From Methanofollis sp. (GTDB taxonomy: Archaea > Halobacteriota > Methanomicrobia > Methanomicrobiales > Methanofollaceae): DNA of 18,774 bases. Shown here piece after piece: positions 7,374 through 13,879 of this stretch. A program made the translations under genes and the position numbers. The stretch spans positions 1 to 18,774 of the forward strand of contig JAQVHG010000014.1 of the NCBI GenBank assembly GCA_028696365.1, in the 5' to 3' direction. The notes under the pieces were generated by a model. It saw nothing but the letters and a program-made list of their open reading frames with translations, was not told the DNA's origin and ran no database searches. The stretch's first letter is position 1. Every line of letters starts with the position of its first letter.

Positions 7374-7928
7374 TCAGAAGACGATCTTGACGAGCCCGAG
7401 GGAGGTGACGAGTACGGCAAGGGAGGCGAGGAACCACCCTAGGAGGATGAAGAGCACCGCAGGCTTCCGTTTCCACCCGAAGATCCAGGCGATGACCGGG
7501 CAGGCATACAGCCCGAGGCCAGGGAGCCAGGAGATGAAGATGAGCGAGTAGACCCCATATTTGTCGAGGATTCTGATCTTCTTCGCCTTTTCGCCGATCC
7601 CCCTGATCCACCGATTGACCCGCTCAGACTGCTCTGAGGAGGTGTCGCAGACCTGGAAGATCGCAAGCACCATCCCGAGGGCGAAGGAGGTCATGACCAG
7701 GAGGATGAGGGCCGGGTGGAGGCCAAGCGAGACCCCGACGGCGGCCGCGGCAGCCTGGAAGAGGAAACTCGAAGTGACCAGCCCAAGAAGCGGGGCGCCC
7801 TGGAGGCCGAGCACAAGGTCGAGAAGAATCGGAACGCCAAGAGAGAAGACGAGGACATACGCAAGCGCCCGTGAGACCTGGACCAGGAGCCTGATGAGAC
7901 GGTGCATGTGATCGATCTCCATGAACAC
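7374..7928 (-). CDS. Small multidrug-export-like membrane protein (PF06695-type)
   Basis: This protein of up to 184 residues has four or five hydrophobic segments. The second half carries the family-type signature: a basic loop (RGIGEKAKKIRILDKYG), then a proline- and glycine-containing helix (WLPGLGLYACPVIAWIFGW) and a C-terminal helix. This resembles the small multidrug export family, common in methanogens, whose substrates are unproven. The start is uncertain: GTG at 7928, ATG at 7922, or ATG at 7907, the last with GGAG nine bases upstream. A TTTTATCC box at about 7936-7943 would place transcription near 7912-7918, which favours the inner ATG. It is followed on the same strand by the HdeD-like gene after about 150 bases. 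Confidence 0.75.
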   Translation of the reverse strand: MFMEIDHMHRLIRLLVQVSRALAYVLVFSLGVPILLDLVLGLQGAPLLGLVTSSFLFQAAAAAVGVSLGLHPALILLVMTSFALGMVLAIFQVCDTSSEQSERVNRWIRGIGEKAKKIRILDKYGVYSLIFISWLPGLGLYACPVIAWIFGWKRKPAVLFILLGWFLASLAVLVTSLGLVKIVF

Positions 7929-8283
7929 TGCTGAGGGGATAAAAGGAGTGGGTGGGGGAGGGCGTGGAGACTCTCATAGGTCTGTCGTCTTCATCCCATC
8001 ACTGATTGTCTCTCATGAGCAGGGGTAAAATTGCGTTTTTCGGCTCTGTAGAAACCCTCACCTATTGTGTTGGGGAGACGTGTGTCACCCGCCTCCCTAC
8101 CCCTTTTTGGCCGGAGGCGCTGCCCCCAGACCCCCGGGAGCACGATAGGGGGTCGGGAAGGCAGAGTAGATAAAACATGAAAAGAGTGCTGCCGTCCTCG
8201 ACCTATCGTGTCGCGGCACGCCCCCCACAAAAAGGTTCCTACAACGTCAGGATTTCGCCCTCACCTCTCCCGTCCTGGGACTT
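7929..8283. other. Gene-free spacer, mostly one MITE-like element
   Basis: Apart from the promoter of the export-like gene, this spacer holds a nearly complete inverted MITE-like element (8042-8248). It ends at the stop codon of the PIN-domain gene. No gene is seen. Confidence 0.6.
8042..8248 (-). repeat. MITE-like palindromic element, inverted orientation
   Basis: The element starts with GGCTCTGTAGAAACCCTC and the segment TGTGTCACCCGCCTCCCTAC. The palindrome modules then appear in the reverse order and sense of the 11974-12204 copy: GCCTCCCTACC...TCGGGAAGGC (8091-8162), then GTGCTGCCGTCCTCGACCTA and GGCACGCCCCCC. It closes with a decayed terminus (GGTTCCTACAACGTC, 8234-8248). The length of about 207 bases fits one unit. 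Confidence 0.65.
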
Positions 8284-8976
8284 TCATCCCTCTCCTTCGA
8301 GCCTGAGCAGCGCCTCGGACGGCTCCCTGCCGGTCGCCCGGAGGGCCACGGAGATCCGGTCGTCGACGAGGAGACGGTGGGTGGTCCGCTGCCTGAACTC
8401 GTGGATGAGAAAGGAGAGGTGGTTGCGATAGGTCTGATCGCGAGTGATGACGATGAGGTCGTCCTGTGCCTCGTCGAGGAGGATCTCCCAGATCATCTCG
8501 TCCCCGACGGTCTGGCCCCGCTCGGTCTTTGGGGGGTTGCCAACGAGTTTACGGCTCTGGGCCCGGCTCAAGTGTTCGCCAGTCCACCTGATCACCCGCA
8601 CCTCGGGATCGGTGGCAAGGTGCTCGATGGCTGCCCAGACCGGGTCGTTCCTCTTCTCGGTGATCATCGCCTCGACCTTCTCGGCGAGGGCCAGGAGAGC
8701 ACGGATGTACCGCTCTGACGCCTCGCCGTAAACGGCGGCCTCCGGCGAGTCTCTGAGAAATGAAGGCGGGTCCAGGACAGCCCCGGCGGCGTTTCTCAAC
8801 TCTCTTGCATGGTGTCCCAGAAGGCGGTCCCTGTTACGGAGGAACTCGTCGAGGACGGTCTCAGGGATGATGAGATCGGGCTTCAGCCGTTCGATCTCTC
8901 CCATGACTGTATGAAAATCCTCGCCTGCACCGTACAGCCCCAGGAACAGGTTGGTGTCGATGAAGACCTTGGTCAT
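8284..8976 (-). CDS. PIN-domain protein (PIN_12/DUF4935-like nuclease)
   Basis: The true start is probably the ATG at 8976 (protein MTKVFIDTNLFLGLYG, 230 residues). The open frame continues upstream to 9105, but those 43 residues lack PIN character and overlap the promoter of the divergent gene. PIN active-site acids are visible: Asp7 (FIDTN), Glu44 (VLDEFLRNR), Asp159 (VGDEMIWE) and Asp180 (ITRDQTY). The order NPPK...VGDEMIWE...ITRD fits the larger PIN_12/DUF4935 branch rather than short VapC toxins. These are Mg-dependent ribonuclease folds. No small antitoxin-like gene lies next to it, so a toxin role is not supported. The ribosome binding signal (GAAGAGG) directly abuts the ATG, which leaves the start slightly uncertain. 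Confidence 0.85.
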   Translation of the reverse strand: MTKVFIDTNLFLGLYGAGEDFHTVMGEIERLKPDLIIPETVLDEFLRNRDRLLGHHARELRNAAGAVLDPPSFLRDSPEAAVYGEASERYIRALLALAEKVEAMITEKRNDPVWAAIEHLATDPEVRVIRWTGEHLSRAQSRKLVGNPPKTERGQTVGDEMIWEILLDEAQDDLIVITRDQTYRNHLSFLIHEFRQRTTHRLLVDDRISVALRATGREPSEALLRLEGEG

Positions 8977-9104
8977 CCTCTTCGGGTGCCCTGTTGCACC
9001 GGAGAGTGATAAGGGTTTTGAGGAGGTCAGGGACATCTCTCTCGATCGATCTCTCCCTAGGGGCAGCAGGCCAGGACCCGCCCCTCTGCTACGAACGGTG
9101 AACA

Positions 9105-9142
9105 TTCATATACTCCGAAGTCAAGCCTCCCACGCTGGGGGG
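9105..9142 (+). promoter_or_regulatory. TATA box and ribosome binding site of the DUF1254 gene
   Basis: TTCATATACT at 9105-9114 is a reasonable archaeal TATA box, giving a transcription start near 9135-9140. GGGGGG (9137-9142) then stands seven bases before a TTG codon at 9150, which therefore is the likely start; there is no in-frame ATG nearby. Confidence 0.5.
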
Positions 9143-9149
9143 ATATAGA

Positions 9150-10520
9150 TTGAGAGCGGTACTGGCAGAAGAGAAGAGATATGAGGAGATTGTCGGGCTT
9201 GCACAGGACGCCTACCTGTATGGCTACCCGCTGACCGAGTGTGTCCGCACTCTGACGATGATGACACGCGGGATCGAGGGGGCGATGGGCGCCCCGGTGA
9301 ACACCTTCTGGCATGCCGACCGGCTGCTCGACCCTGGGTTCAGGCAGGTGGTCTCGCCCAACAACGACACCCTGTACTCGGTCGCGGTCCTCGACGTGGG
9401 CCCCGAACCGGTGGTCCTCCATCTCCCAGAGACCCATGGACGCTACTATGTCATGCAGTGCGTGGACGCATGGACGAACAACTTTGCATATCTGGGCCGG
9501 CGTGCGACCGGGACAGAGGAGGGGATCTATGCCTTTGTCGGACCAGATTGGGAGGGGACTCTTCCTGAGGGCGTGGCCGAGGTCAAGGCGCCGACCGACC
9601 TCATGGTCATCATCGGGCGGACGGCGGTGAGCGGGGCCGACGATGTGCCCGCGGTCCGCGCCCTCCAGCAGCAGTACACCCTCACCCCTCTCCACGCCTG
9701 GCCTGGGGCCGCCCTGGATATCGGAGAACGACGCCAGGGAGACTGGCCGTTCCCTGCACCCAGCCCCGGGGTTAGGGCCGACCTCATGGTCTGGGAGGAG
9801 ATGCGGGTCTGGATGCAAGCCTTTCCGCCTCCTGCTGACGAGCGCGAGTACCTCGCATGTTTCGCCCCGCTCGGGCTCATCGAAAAAGAGAGCCCGTACC
9901 TCGATCCAGAGCCTGAGACCGCTGCGGTGCTGACCCTCGGGCGGACCGCGGCCGAGAAGGGGATCAAGGCCTACATCAGACGTGCCCTCCCGAAGGTGAA
10001 CGGGTGGCTGTACACCACGCACCTCTGGGACTACAACACCAGGTTCTTCGAGGTCGGGACGGTGCAGGAGGAAGCATGGACCGGTGGGGACTTCATGCGC
10101 CGTGCGGCGGCGCGGGCCGGGCTCTTCGGCAACCACGGGTATGAGGCGGCATATCCCTGGACCTACGAGGACGGCGAGGGCGATCTCCTCACAGGCAAAC
10201 ACCGCTATCTCCTCCACTTCGACCGCCTCCCCCCGGTCGGCGCCTTCTGGTCGGTGACGATGTACTCCTCGCCCGACTATCTCCTGGTCGAAAATCCCAT
10301 CGGTCGCTATTCCATCGGCGACCGCACCCCCGGACTGCAGTACCACGACGACGGTTCGCTCGACATCTATATCCAGTACGACTCGCCAGGGCCAGAGAAG
10401 GAGTCGAACTGGCTTCCTGCACCTGAAGGAGAGTTCAGGCCGATCATGCGGATGTACCAACCTGACCGGGCAGTCCTGGACGGGTCATACCTCCTCCCGC
10501 CAATCAGGCGGGTCGACTGA
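9150..10520 (+). CDS. DUF1254/DUF1214 domain protein
   Basis: This 456-residue protein has an N-terminal DUF1254 domain (about residues 12-200: AYLYGYPL at 21-28, PNNDTLYS at 70-77, HGRYYVMQ). A C-terminal DUF1214 domain (about 330-455) contains PPVGAFWSVTMYSS, NPIGRYSIGDRTPG, DDGSLDIYIQ, SNWLPAPEGEF and the MRMYQP end. Both domains are complete. The family is widespread in bacteria and patchy in archaea, and its reaction is unknown to me. Many bacterial members are exported, but this one has no signal peptide and is predicted cytosolic. It starts with TTG and is divergent from the PIN-domain gene. GC-rich codon use matches the neighbours, so any lateral transfer is not recent. Confidence 0.88.
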   Translation: MRAVLAEEKRYEEIVGLAQDAYLYGYPLTECVRTLTMMTRGIEGAMGAPVNTFWHADRLLDPGFRQVVSPNNDTLYSVAVLDVGPEPVVLHLPETHGRYYVMQCVDAWTNNFAYLGRRATGTEEGIYAFVGPDWEGTLPEGVAEVKAPTDLMVIIGRTAVSGADDVPAVRALQQQYTLTPLHAWPGAALDIGERRQGDWPFPAPSPGVRADLMVWEEMRVWMQAFPPPADEREYLACFAPLGLIEKESPYLDPEPETAAVLTLGRTAAEKGIKAYIRRALPKVNGWLYTTHLWDYNTRFFEVGTVQEEAWTGGDFMRRAAARAGLFGNHGYEAAYPWTYEDGEGDLLTGKHRYLLHFDRLPPVGAFWSVTMYSSPDYLLVENPIGRYSIGDRTPGLQYHDDGSLDIYIQYDSPGPEKESNWLPAPEGEFRPIMRMYQPDRAVLDGSYLLPPIRRVD

Positions 10521-10954
10521 GGTGCCGCCTTGGCACGGGGTGTGGCGAAACAACGGCTCTGTAGAATCGCTCATGAAGCGAGAGGATGCCTCAAGCATAC
10601 TGCGAGGTCATCCCAAAACACTCCGGCCCTCCTCCTCGCCGATTGAGAGTGATGGATGACAATGGAGAGATCCCACTTTTTTCATCGCGCACCCATGCAT
10701 TCGTCGTCTTCTCCCTCGTCTCCAGACCCCTGGGATGGCGATGGGGACGGGAAGGCCGGTGAACCTGAAGAGAGATGTTACGTCCACGACTAATCGTATG
10801 GTGGGAGGTTCGGGGGGCGGCAAGCCCCCAGCCAGACGATGATATGGTCGAAGTCAGCAACACTCTCTTCACCTTCGTTCATTCTACCTTCCAAGCCCTA
10901 TCTACCTTCCGAGGGTTGGAGGGCGGAGTCCATGACCTGAAGATGTGGGAAGGT
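10521..10954. other. Gene-free spacer with mixed repeats
   Basis: No gene is seen. Contents in order: a terminus-like GGCTCTGTAGAATCG (10555-10569), a family-B repeat (10604-10699), a half-palindrome ending GGACGGGAAGGC (about 10728-10765), an inverted first module (GTCCACGACTAATCGTATGG...GGGGGGCGGCAAGCCCCC, about 10781-10833), and a worn palindrome (TACCTTCC...GGGAAGGT, 10885-10954). Confidence 0.5.
10604..10699 (+). repeat. Dispersed repeat, family B
   Basis: GAGGTCATCCCAAAACACTC at 10604 matches 4033-4047. The remainder, through GATCCCACTTTT to GCGCACCCATGC, matches the inverse of 1024-1109. The segment before it (TAGAATCGCTCATGAAG...GCATACTG, 10562-10602) has a relative at about 15696-15740. 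Confidence 0.5.
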
Positions 10955-11190
10955 GGAGGGGTCACGTTCGCACCAATTGTGTGGATGAGACGTGTGTCAC
11001 CCGCCTTCCTACCTTTTTGGTCGGGGGCGATTGCCGCCCGGACCCCCGGGAGCACGATAAGGTCGGGAAGGCAAAATCGATGACCATGACGGGGGGATCG
11101 CCATCCGCGACCTATCGTATTGTGGCGGGGGGATCGGGGGGCGGCCAAGCCCCCCGACAGAGGGATTCATCAAGAGGGATTCTACAGAAC
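10955..11190 (-). repeat. MITE-like palindromic element, inverted orientation
   Basis: It contains TGTGTCACCCGCCTTCCTAC, the palindrome GCCTTCCT...GGGAAGGC (11003-11072), and a linker with ATGACCATGACGG. The first module is inverted (GCGACCTATCGTATTGTGGC...GGGGGGCGGCCAAGCCCCCC), and the terminus is ATCAAGAGGGATTCTACAGAAC at 11169-11190. The opposite terminus is degraded (TCGCACCAATTGTGTGG, about 10968). Confidence 0.65.
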
Positions 11191-11320
11191 TAAAATTGGA
11201 AATTTTCTCGCACTCACTACCATTTGTCTCCCCAGAACGCCTGGGATGAAGCGGGCACGAGCGAGCTCGATATGACTCGTAGGTCTTCGAGTCCGAGTTT
11301 GATTCTCCAAAACTGAACAA

Positions 11321-11329
11321 TAAAAAAAA
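11321..11329 (-). terminator. Oligo-T terminator of the small lipoprotein gene
   Basis: On the minus strand the stop codon at 11330-11332 is followed at once by a run of eight T residues, the usual form of archaeal transcription termination signal. Confidence 0.55.
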
Positions 11330-11764
11330 TTAGAGTGCACGGGTTGCGATCCCGTTCAACTCGTCGATGAGCCCGGTCAGCGCCGGCGGGACCGCCCCAT
11401 CCTCTGCACAGATCGTCTTGTCTGCGGCCGTCACCTGGTACGAGAAGAGGTCGTAGCCCTGGAATGCCGGGCGGTACTCCGACCCGAGCGCCTGATAGCC
11501 ATCAGAGGTGATGAAACCCGTGATGTTGTCCACCGTCATCTGATCGAGGGGGACGAGTGTCTCTTCGCCGTGCCTGGTGACGACTGCGGTCTTGTTCGCA
11601 TAGACAACAACGGTCTCATTGGCGCCCATGAACCCGCCGCTGAGGTGATATTCGACAAGTGTCCCATCGGCGTCTTCAGGGGCGCCAGCCGATGAGGTGC
11701 ACCCGGCCGCCATGAACACAAGGAGGAGGCAGCTTGAGATGATGAGGGTGTGGATCGTCTTCAT
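11330..11764 (-). CDS. Small lipoprotein, possibly emfourin-like
   Basis: The 144-residue product has an N-terminal hydrophobic signal and a lipobox (VFMAAGC, Cys22), then a Ser/Ala/Asp-rich linker, so it should be lipid-anchored on the outer face of the membrane. The mature domain of about 110 residues contains YHLSGGFMGANETVVVYANK, recalling the sGGf.G... opening of emfourin-type protease inhibitor domains. That resemblance is by eye only and weak. ATG at 11764 has no clear ribosome binding site, and the leader is probably short. Two inverted repeats stand directly upstream (11766-11783 and 11807-11830). The gene stands alone between repeat blocks. Confidence 0.8.
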   Translation of the reverse strand: MKTIHTLIISSCLLLVFMAAGCTSSAGAPEDADGTLVEYHLSGGFMGANETVVVYANKTAVVTRHGEETLVPLDQMTVDNITGFITSDGYQALGSEYRPAFQGYDLFSYQVTAADKTICAEDGAVPPALTGLIDELNGIATRAL

Positions 11765-11765
11765 A

Positions 11766-11783
11766 GTCTGGATATGATCAGAC
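11766..11783. promoter_or_regulatory. Imperfect palindrome before the lipoprotein start
   Basis: GTCTG and CAGAC arms flank GATATGAT, ending one base from the lipoprotein ATG. It could be an operator or a small hairpin in the leader; nothing beyond its symmetry and position supports either. Confidence 0.3.
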
Positions 11784-11806
11784 GTCTTCCACGATAATCA
11801 ATCCTG

Positions 11807-11830
11807 TAACTGCGAAATTCTTCGCAGTTA
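11807..11830. promoter_or_regulatory. Perfect 10-bp inverted repeat
   Basis: TAACTGCGAA, loop ATTC, then TTCGCAGTTA is perfectly symmetric. It lies 43 bases upstream of the lipoprotein ATG, just outside a weak TATA-like GATTATCG (about 11791-11798, minus strand). A dimeric regulator site or a stem-loop are both possible. Confidence 0.4.
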
Positions 11831-11973
11831 TGAGAGACGGCGCCCCATTCTCGCCGATCATGACGGGGCATCAGCGGCGGCACCAGAGATCTGATGAGCG
11901 TCATCTCTCCTCCGCCCTTGGGAGATAGGAATTTTGCCGAGCGCTCTCTACAGCGCAAAAAAGAGGACAATCC

Positions 11974-12204
11974 GGTTCTGTAGAAACCCTCTGGATGACT
12001 CTCTCTGGCGGGGGGCTTGCCGCCCCCCGGTCCCCCCGCCACACGAGAGGTCGAGGACGGCACCACCCCCGCCACAGTTACCCATGATGCCTTCCCGCCC
12101 CTATCGCGATCCCGGGGGGTCCGGGGGCAGCGCCCCCGGCGAGAAGATACGGGAAGGCGGTTGAATCATACTCAAACCAAAAAAGTGAGATTTTCTACAG
12201 AACC
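11974..12204 (+). repeat. Complete 231-bp MITE-like palindromic element
   Basis: This is the best copy in the window. The left end GGTTCTGTAGAAACCCTC and the inverted right end (GAGATTTTCTACAGAACC, 12187-12204) match at 16 of 18 positions. Inside is hairpin 1 with arms TGGCGGGGGG (12006-12015) and CCCCCCGCCA (12032-12041). Hairpin 2 has outer arms GCCTTCCCG (12089-12097) and CGGGAAGGC (12150-12158) and inner arms CCGGGGGC (12121-12128) and GCCCCCGG (12132-12139). No protein is encoded and no clear target duplication is seen. A non-autonomous transposon moved by a transposase elsewhere is the likeliest reading. Confidence 0.75.
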
Positions 12205-12212
12205 AAATTTTC

Positions 12213-12333
12213 GGCATTGTAGAAATCCTCACATACTGTGTGGGGAGAGGTGTGTCACCCGCCTTCCTACCTCTTTGACCGGGGGGCGGCACGCGCACCC
12301 CGCCAGATTCATCAAGAAGATTTCTACAGAGCC
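12213..12333 (-). repeat. Truncated MITE-like element with both termini
   Basis: Termini GGCATTGTAGAAATCCTC (12213-12230) and, inverted, GAAGATTTCTACAGAGCC (12316-12333) match at 15 of 18 positions. Only 121 bases lie between and including the ends. One palindrome arm (GTGTGTCACCCGCCTTCCTAC) is present and the rest is deleted. It starts eight bases after the complete copy. Confidence 0.65.
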
Positions 12334-12345
12334 GGAGATTCCTGT

Positions 12346-12558
12346 GAAGGCAAATGTATGAGTGTGATACACTCGCCTTCCCCCCTCTTTGGCTGGGGGC
12401 GCTGCCTCCAGACCCCCGGGACTACGATGAGATCAGGAAGGTTGAATGAACGACCATGACGAGGATGGTGCCGTCCTCGATCTATCATGTCGCGGGGGAG
12501 TGTGAGTGGCGTACCGTCCTCTGCTGAAGAGAACCATCTTGATGGTTTCTACAGAGTC
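12346..12558 (-). repeat. MITE-like element, left end unclear
   Basis: It contains the palindrome CGCCTTC...GGAAGG (about 12374-12440), the linker ACGACCATGACGAGGATGG, part of the inverted first module (GCCGTCCTCGATCTATCATG) and a right terminus GGTTTCTACAGAGTC ending at 12558. It directly abuts the PAN terminator. Confidence 0.55.
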
Positions 12559-12560
12559 AC

Positions 12561-12582
12561 AAAACAAAAAAAAAGAAAAATA
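12561..12582 (-). terminator. Oligo-T terminator of the PAN gene
   Basis: On the minus strand, two bases past the TGA stop, a T-rich run appears (TTTTTCTTTTTTTTTGTTTT within 12561-12582). This is a strong archaeal-type termination signal separating the gene from the repeat block. Confidence 0.65.
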
Positions 12583-12583
12583 T

Positions 12584-13822
12584 TCAGGCGAACATCTCGC
12601 CGAACGTATTCTTGATAGGCGGCCGGACAAAACCTGAAGAGACCTTCTGAATCGCACGGACAAAGTCCTCATGACAGACCTCAGTCCGCTCATCCCTGAT
12701 GGCAAACATCCCGGCCTCCATACAGATCGCATGCAGGTCCGCGCCATTCCGCCCCTCGGTTATTTTGGCAATCCCCACGAGGTCGACGTCAGATCCAAGG
12801 TTCATCCCTTTTGTATGGATCTTCAGGATCGAGAGACGCCCCTCAGGGTCAGGCAGGGGGATCTCGATGATCCGGTCAAACCGTCCTGGCCGCAGAAGGG
12901 CCGGGTCGAGAATATCGATCCTGTTCGTCGCCCCGATGACCTTCACATCGCCTCTTGTATCGAAACCGTCCATCCCGGCCAGCAACTGCATCAGAGTCCG
13001 CTGAACCTCGCGGTCGCCAGAGGTGATCGACTCGGTCCTGTGCGCCCCCACCGCATCGATCTCGTCGATGAAGATGATCGTCGGTGCCTTGTCCTTTGCA
13101 AGCTCGAAGAGTTCACGGACCAGGCGCGCGCCTTCCCCGATGTACTTCTGCACCAGTTCAGACCCGACCACCCTGAGGAAGTAGGCGTTCGTCTCACGCG
13201 CTACCGCCCGTGCCAGCAGGGTCTTGCCGGTGCCCGGCGGCCCATAGAGGAGCACTCCCTTTGGCGGGGTGATCCCCACCTTCTCGAAGAGGTCTGGCCT
13301 CTTGAGCGGGAGTTCCACCGCCTCCTTCACCTCTCTAATCTCGTTTTCAAGCCCGCCGATATCAGTATAGTCCGCGTCGGGCCGTTCTTCAACTTCCATC
13401 CCATAGACCTGCGGATCGTAGTTCTGCGGCAGCACCTCGATCAGCGCCAGCGACTGCTGGTTCAGCGTGCACCGGTTTCCGGCCTTGAGATCCTTGGGCT
13501 CGATGAACTGCGAGACCCTGACCAGGAAACGCGGTCCTGCGCTACTCCTGACGATGACCCGGTTGTTATCGATGATATCGATGATCTCCCCGACGACAAG
13601 AGGAGGGCTCCTGAGCTGCTCAATCTCGCTCCGGAGCTTGCGCATCTCGCGCTCGTACCGAATCTTCTGCGTCTCTACATAGCGCTTTTCCGATTCCATC
13701 TGGCGCATACGCTCTCTCAGTTCGAGGTTGCGGTTCTCGAGACTGGAGATTCGTTCGAGCAGGCACTTGCAGAGCTCTTCGTTATTCTGCAGATCGGTTG
13801 GATCACAGCCACTGTCCCCCAT
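12584..13822 (-). CDS. pan: Proteasome-activating nucleotidase (PAN)
   Basis: This 412-residue AAA+ ATPase forms a hexameric cap that unfolds proteins and feeds them into the archaeal 20S proteasome. Domains: an N-terminal coiled coil (about 15-72), an OB-like domain (75-132), then the AAA+ module. That module has Walker A GPPGTGKT (194-201), pore loop KYIG (226-229), Walker B IIFIDE (249-254), and a second region of homology GATNRIDILDPALLRPGRFD with arginine fingers Arg311 and Arg314. The C-terminus is Met-Phe-Ala, a Phe variant of the HbYX gate-opening tail. GAGGAGG five to ten bases before the ATG at 13822 fixes the start. It shares an AT-rich divergent promoter region with the MBF1 gene. 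Length and motifs are typical. Confidence 0.97.
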   Translation of the reverse strand: MGDSGCDPTDLQNNEELCKCLLERISSLENRNLELRERMRQMESEKRYVETQKIRYEREMRKLRSEIEQLRSPPLVVGEIIDIIDNNRVIVRSSAGPRFLVRVSQFIEPKDLKAGNRCTLNQQSLALIEVLPQNYDPQVYGMEVEERPDADYTDIGGLENEIREVKEAVELPLKRPDLFEKVGITPPKGVLLYGPPGTGKTLLARAVARETNAYFLRVVGSELVQKYIGEGARLVRELFELAKDKAPTIIFIDEIDAVGAHRTESITSGDREVQRTLMQLLAGMDGFDTRGDVKVIGATNRIDILDPALLRPGRFDRIIEIPLPDPEGRLSILKIHTKGMNLGSDVDLVGIAKITEGRNGADLHAICMEAGMFAIRDERTEVCHEDFVRAIQKVSSGFVRPPIKNTFGEMFA

Positions 13823-13837
13823 CAGTCCTCCTCGAAT

Positions 13838-13864
13838 AGATATATAGTATAAAATGACTTAAAT
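13838..13864. promoter_or_regulatory. Divergent promoter between PAN and MBF1
   Basis: The AT-rich core ATATATAGTATAAA (13839-13852) can serve as a TATA box on the plus strand, placing the MBF1 start of transcription about ten bases before its ATG at 13880. On the minus strand the same core, or ATTTAAG nearby, would serve PAN. The two promoters overlap, so the genes may share regulation or interfere. Confidence 0.55.
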
Positions 13865-13879
13865 GTGTTTGCGAGTAGT

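Noticed and set aside
8977..9105. N-terminal extension of the PIN-domain gene
   Set aside because: The residues are unlike a PIN fold, overlap the divergent promoter, and an ATG directly before the conserved VFIDTN strand is available.
8284..9105. VapBC-type toxin-antitoxin pair
   Set aside because: The PIN protein is larger than typical VapC and there is no small antitoxin gene on either side.
9057..10460. 467-residue open frame opposite the DUF1254/DUF1214 gene
   Set aside because: The composition is that of a codon-bias shadow, and the plus strand carries both complete domains.
11974..12558. CRISPR array or autonomous insertion sequence
   Set aside because: The repeats are not regularly spaced with unique spacers, and no transposase reading frame lies between the terminal inverted repeats.
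12671..13852. 393-residue open frame opposite PAN
   Set aside because: It is entirely antisense to a canonical PAN gene, and the product has no recognisable motifs.
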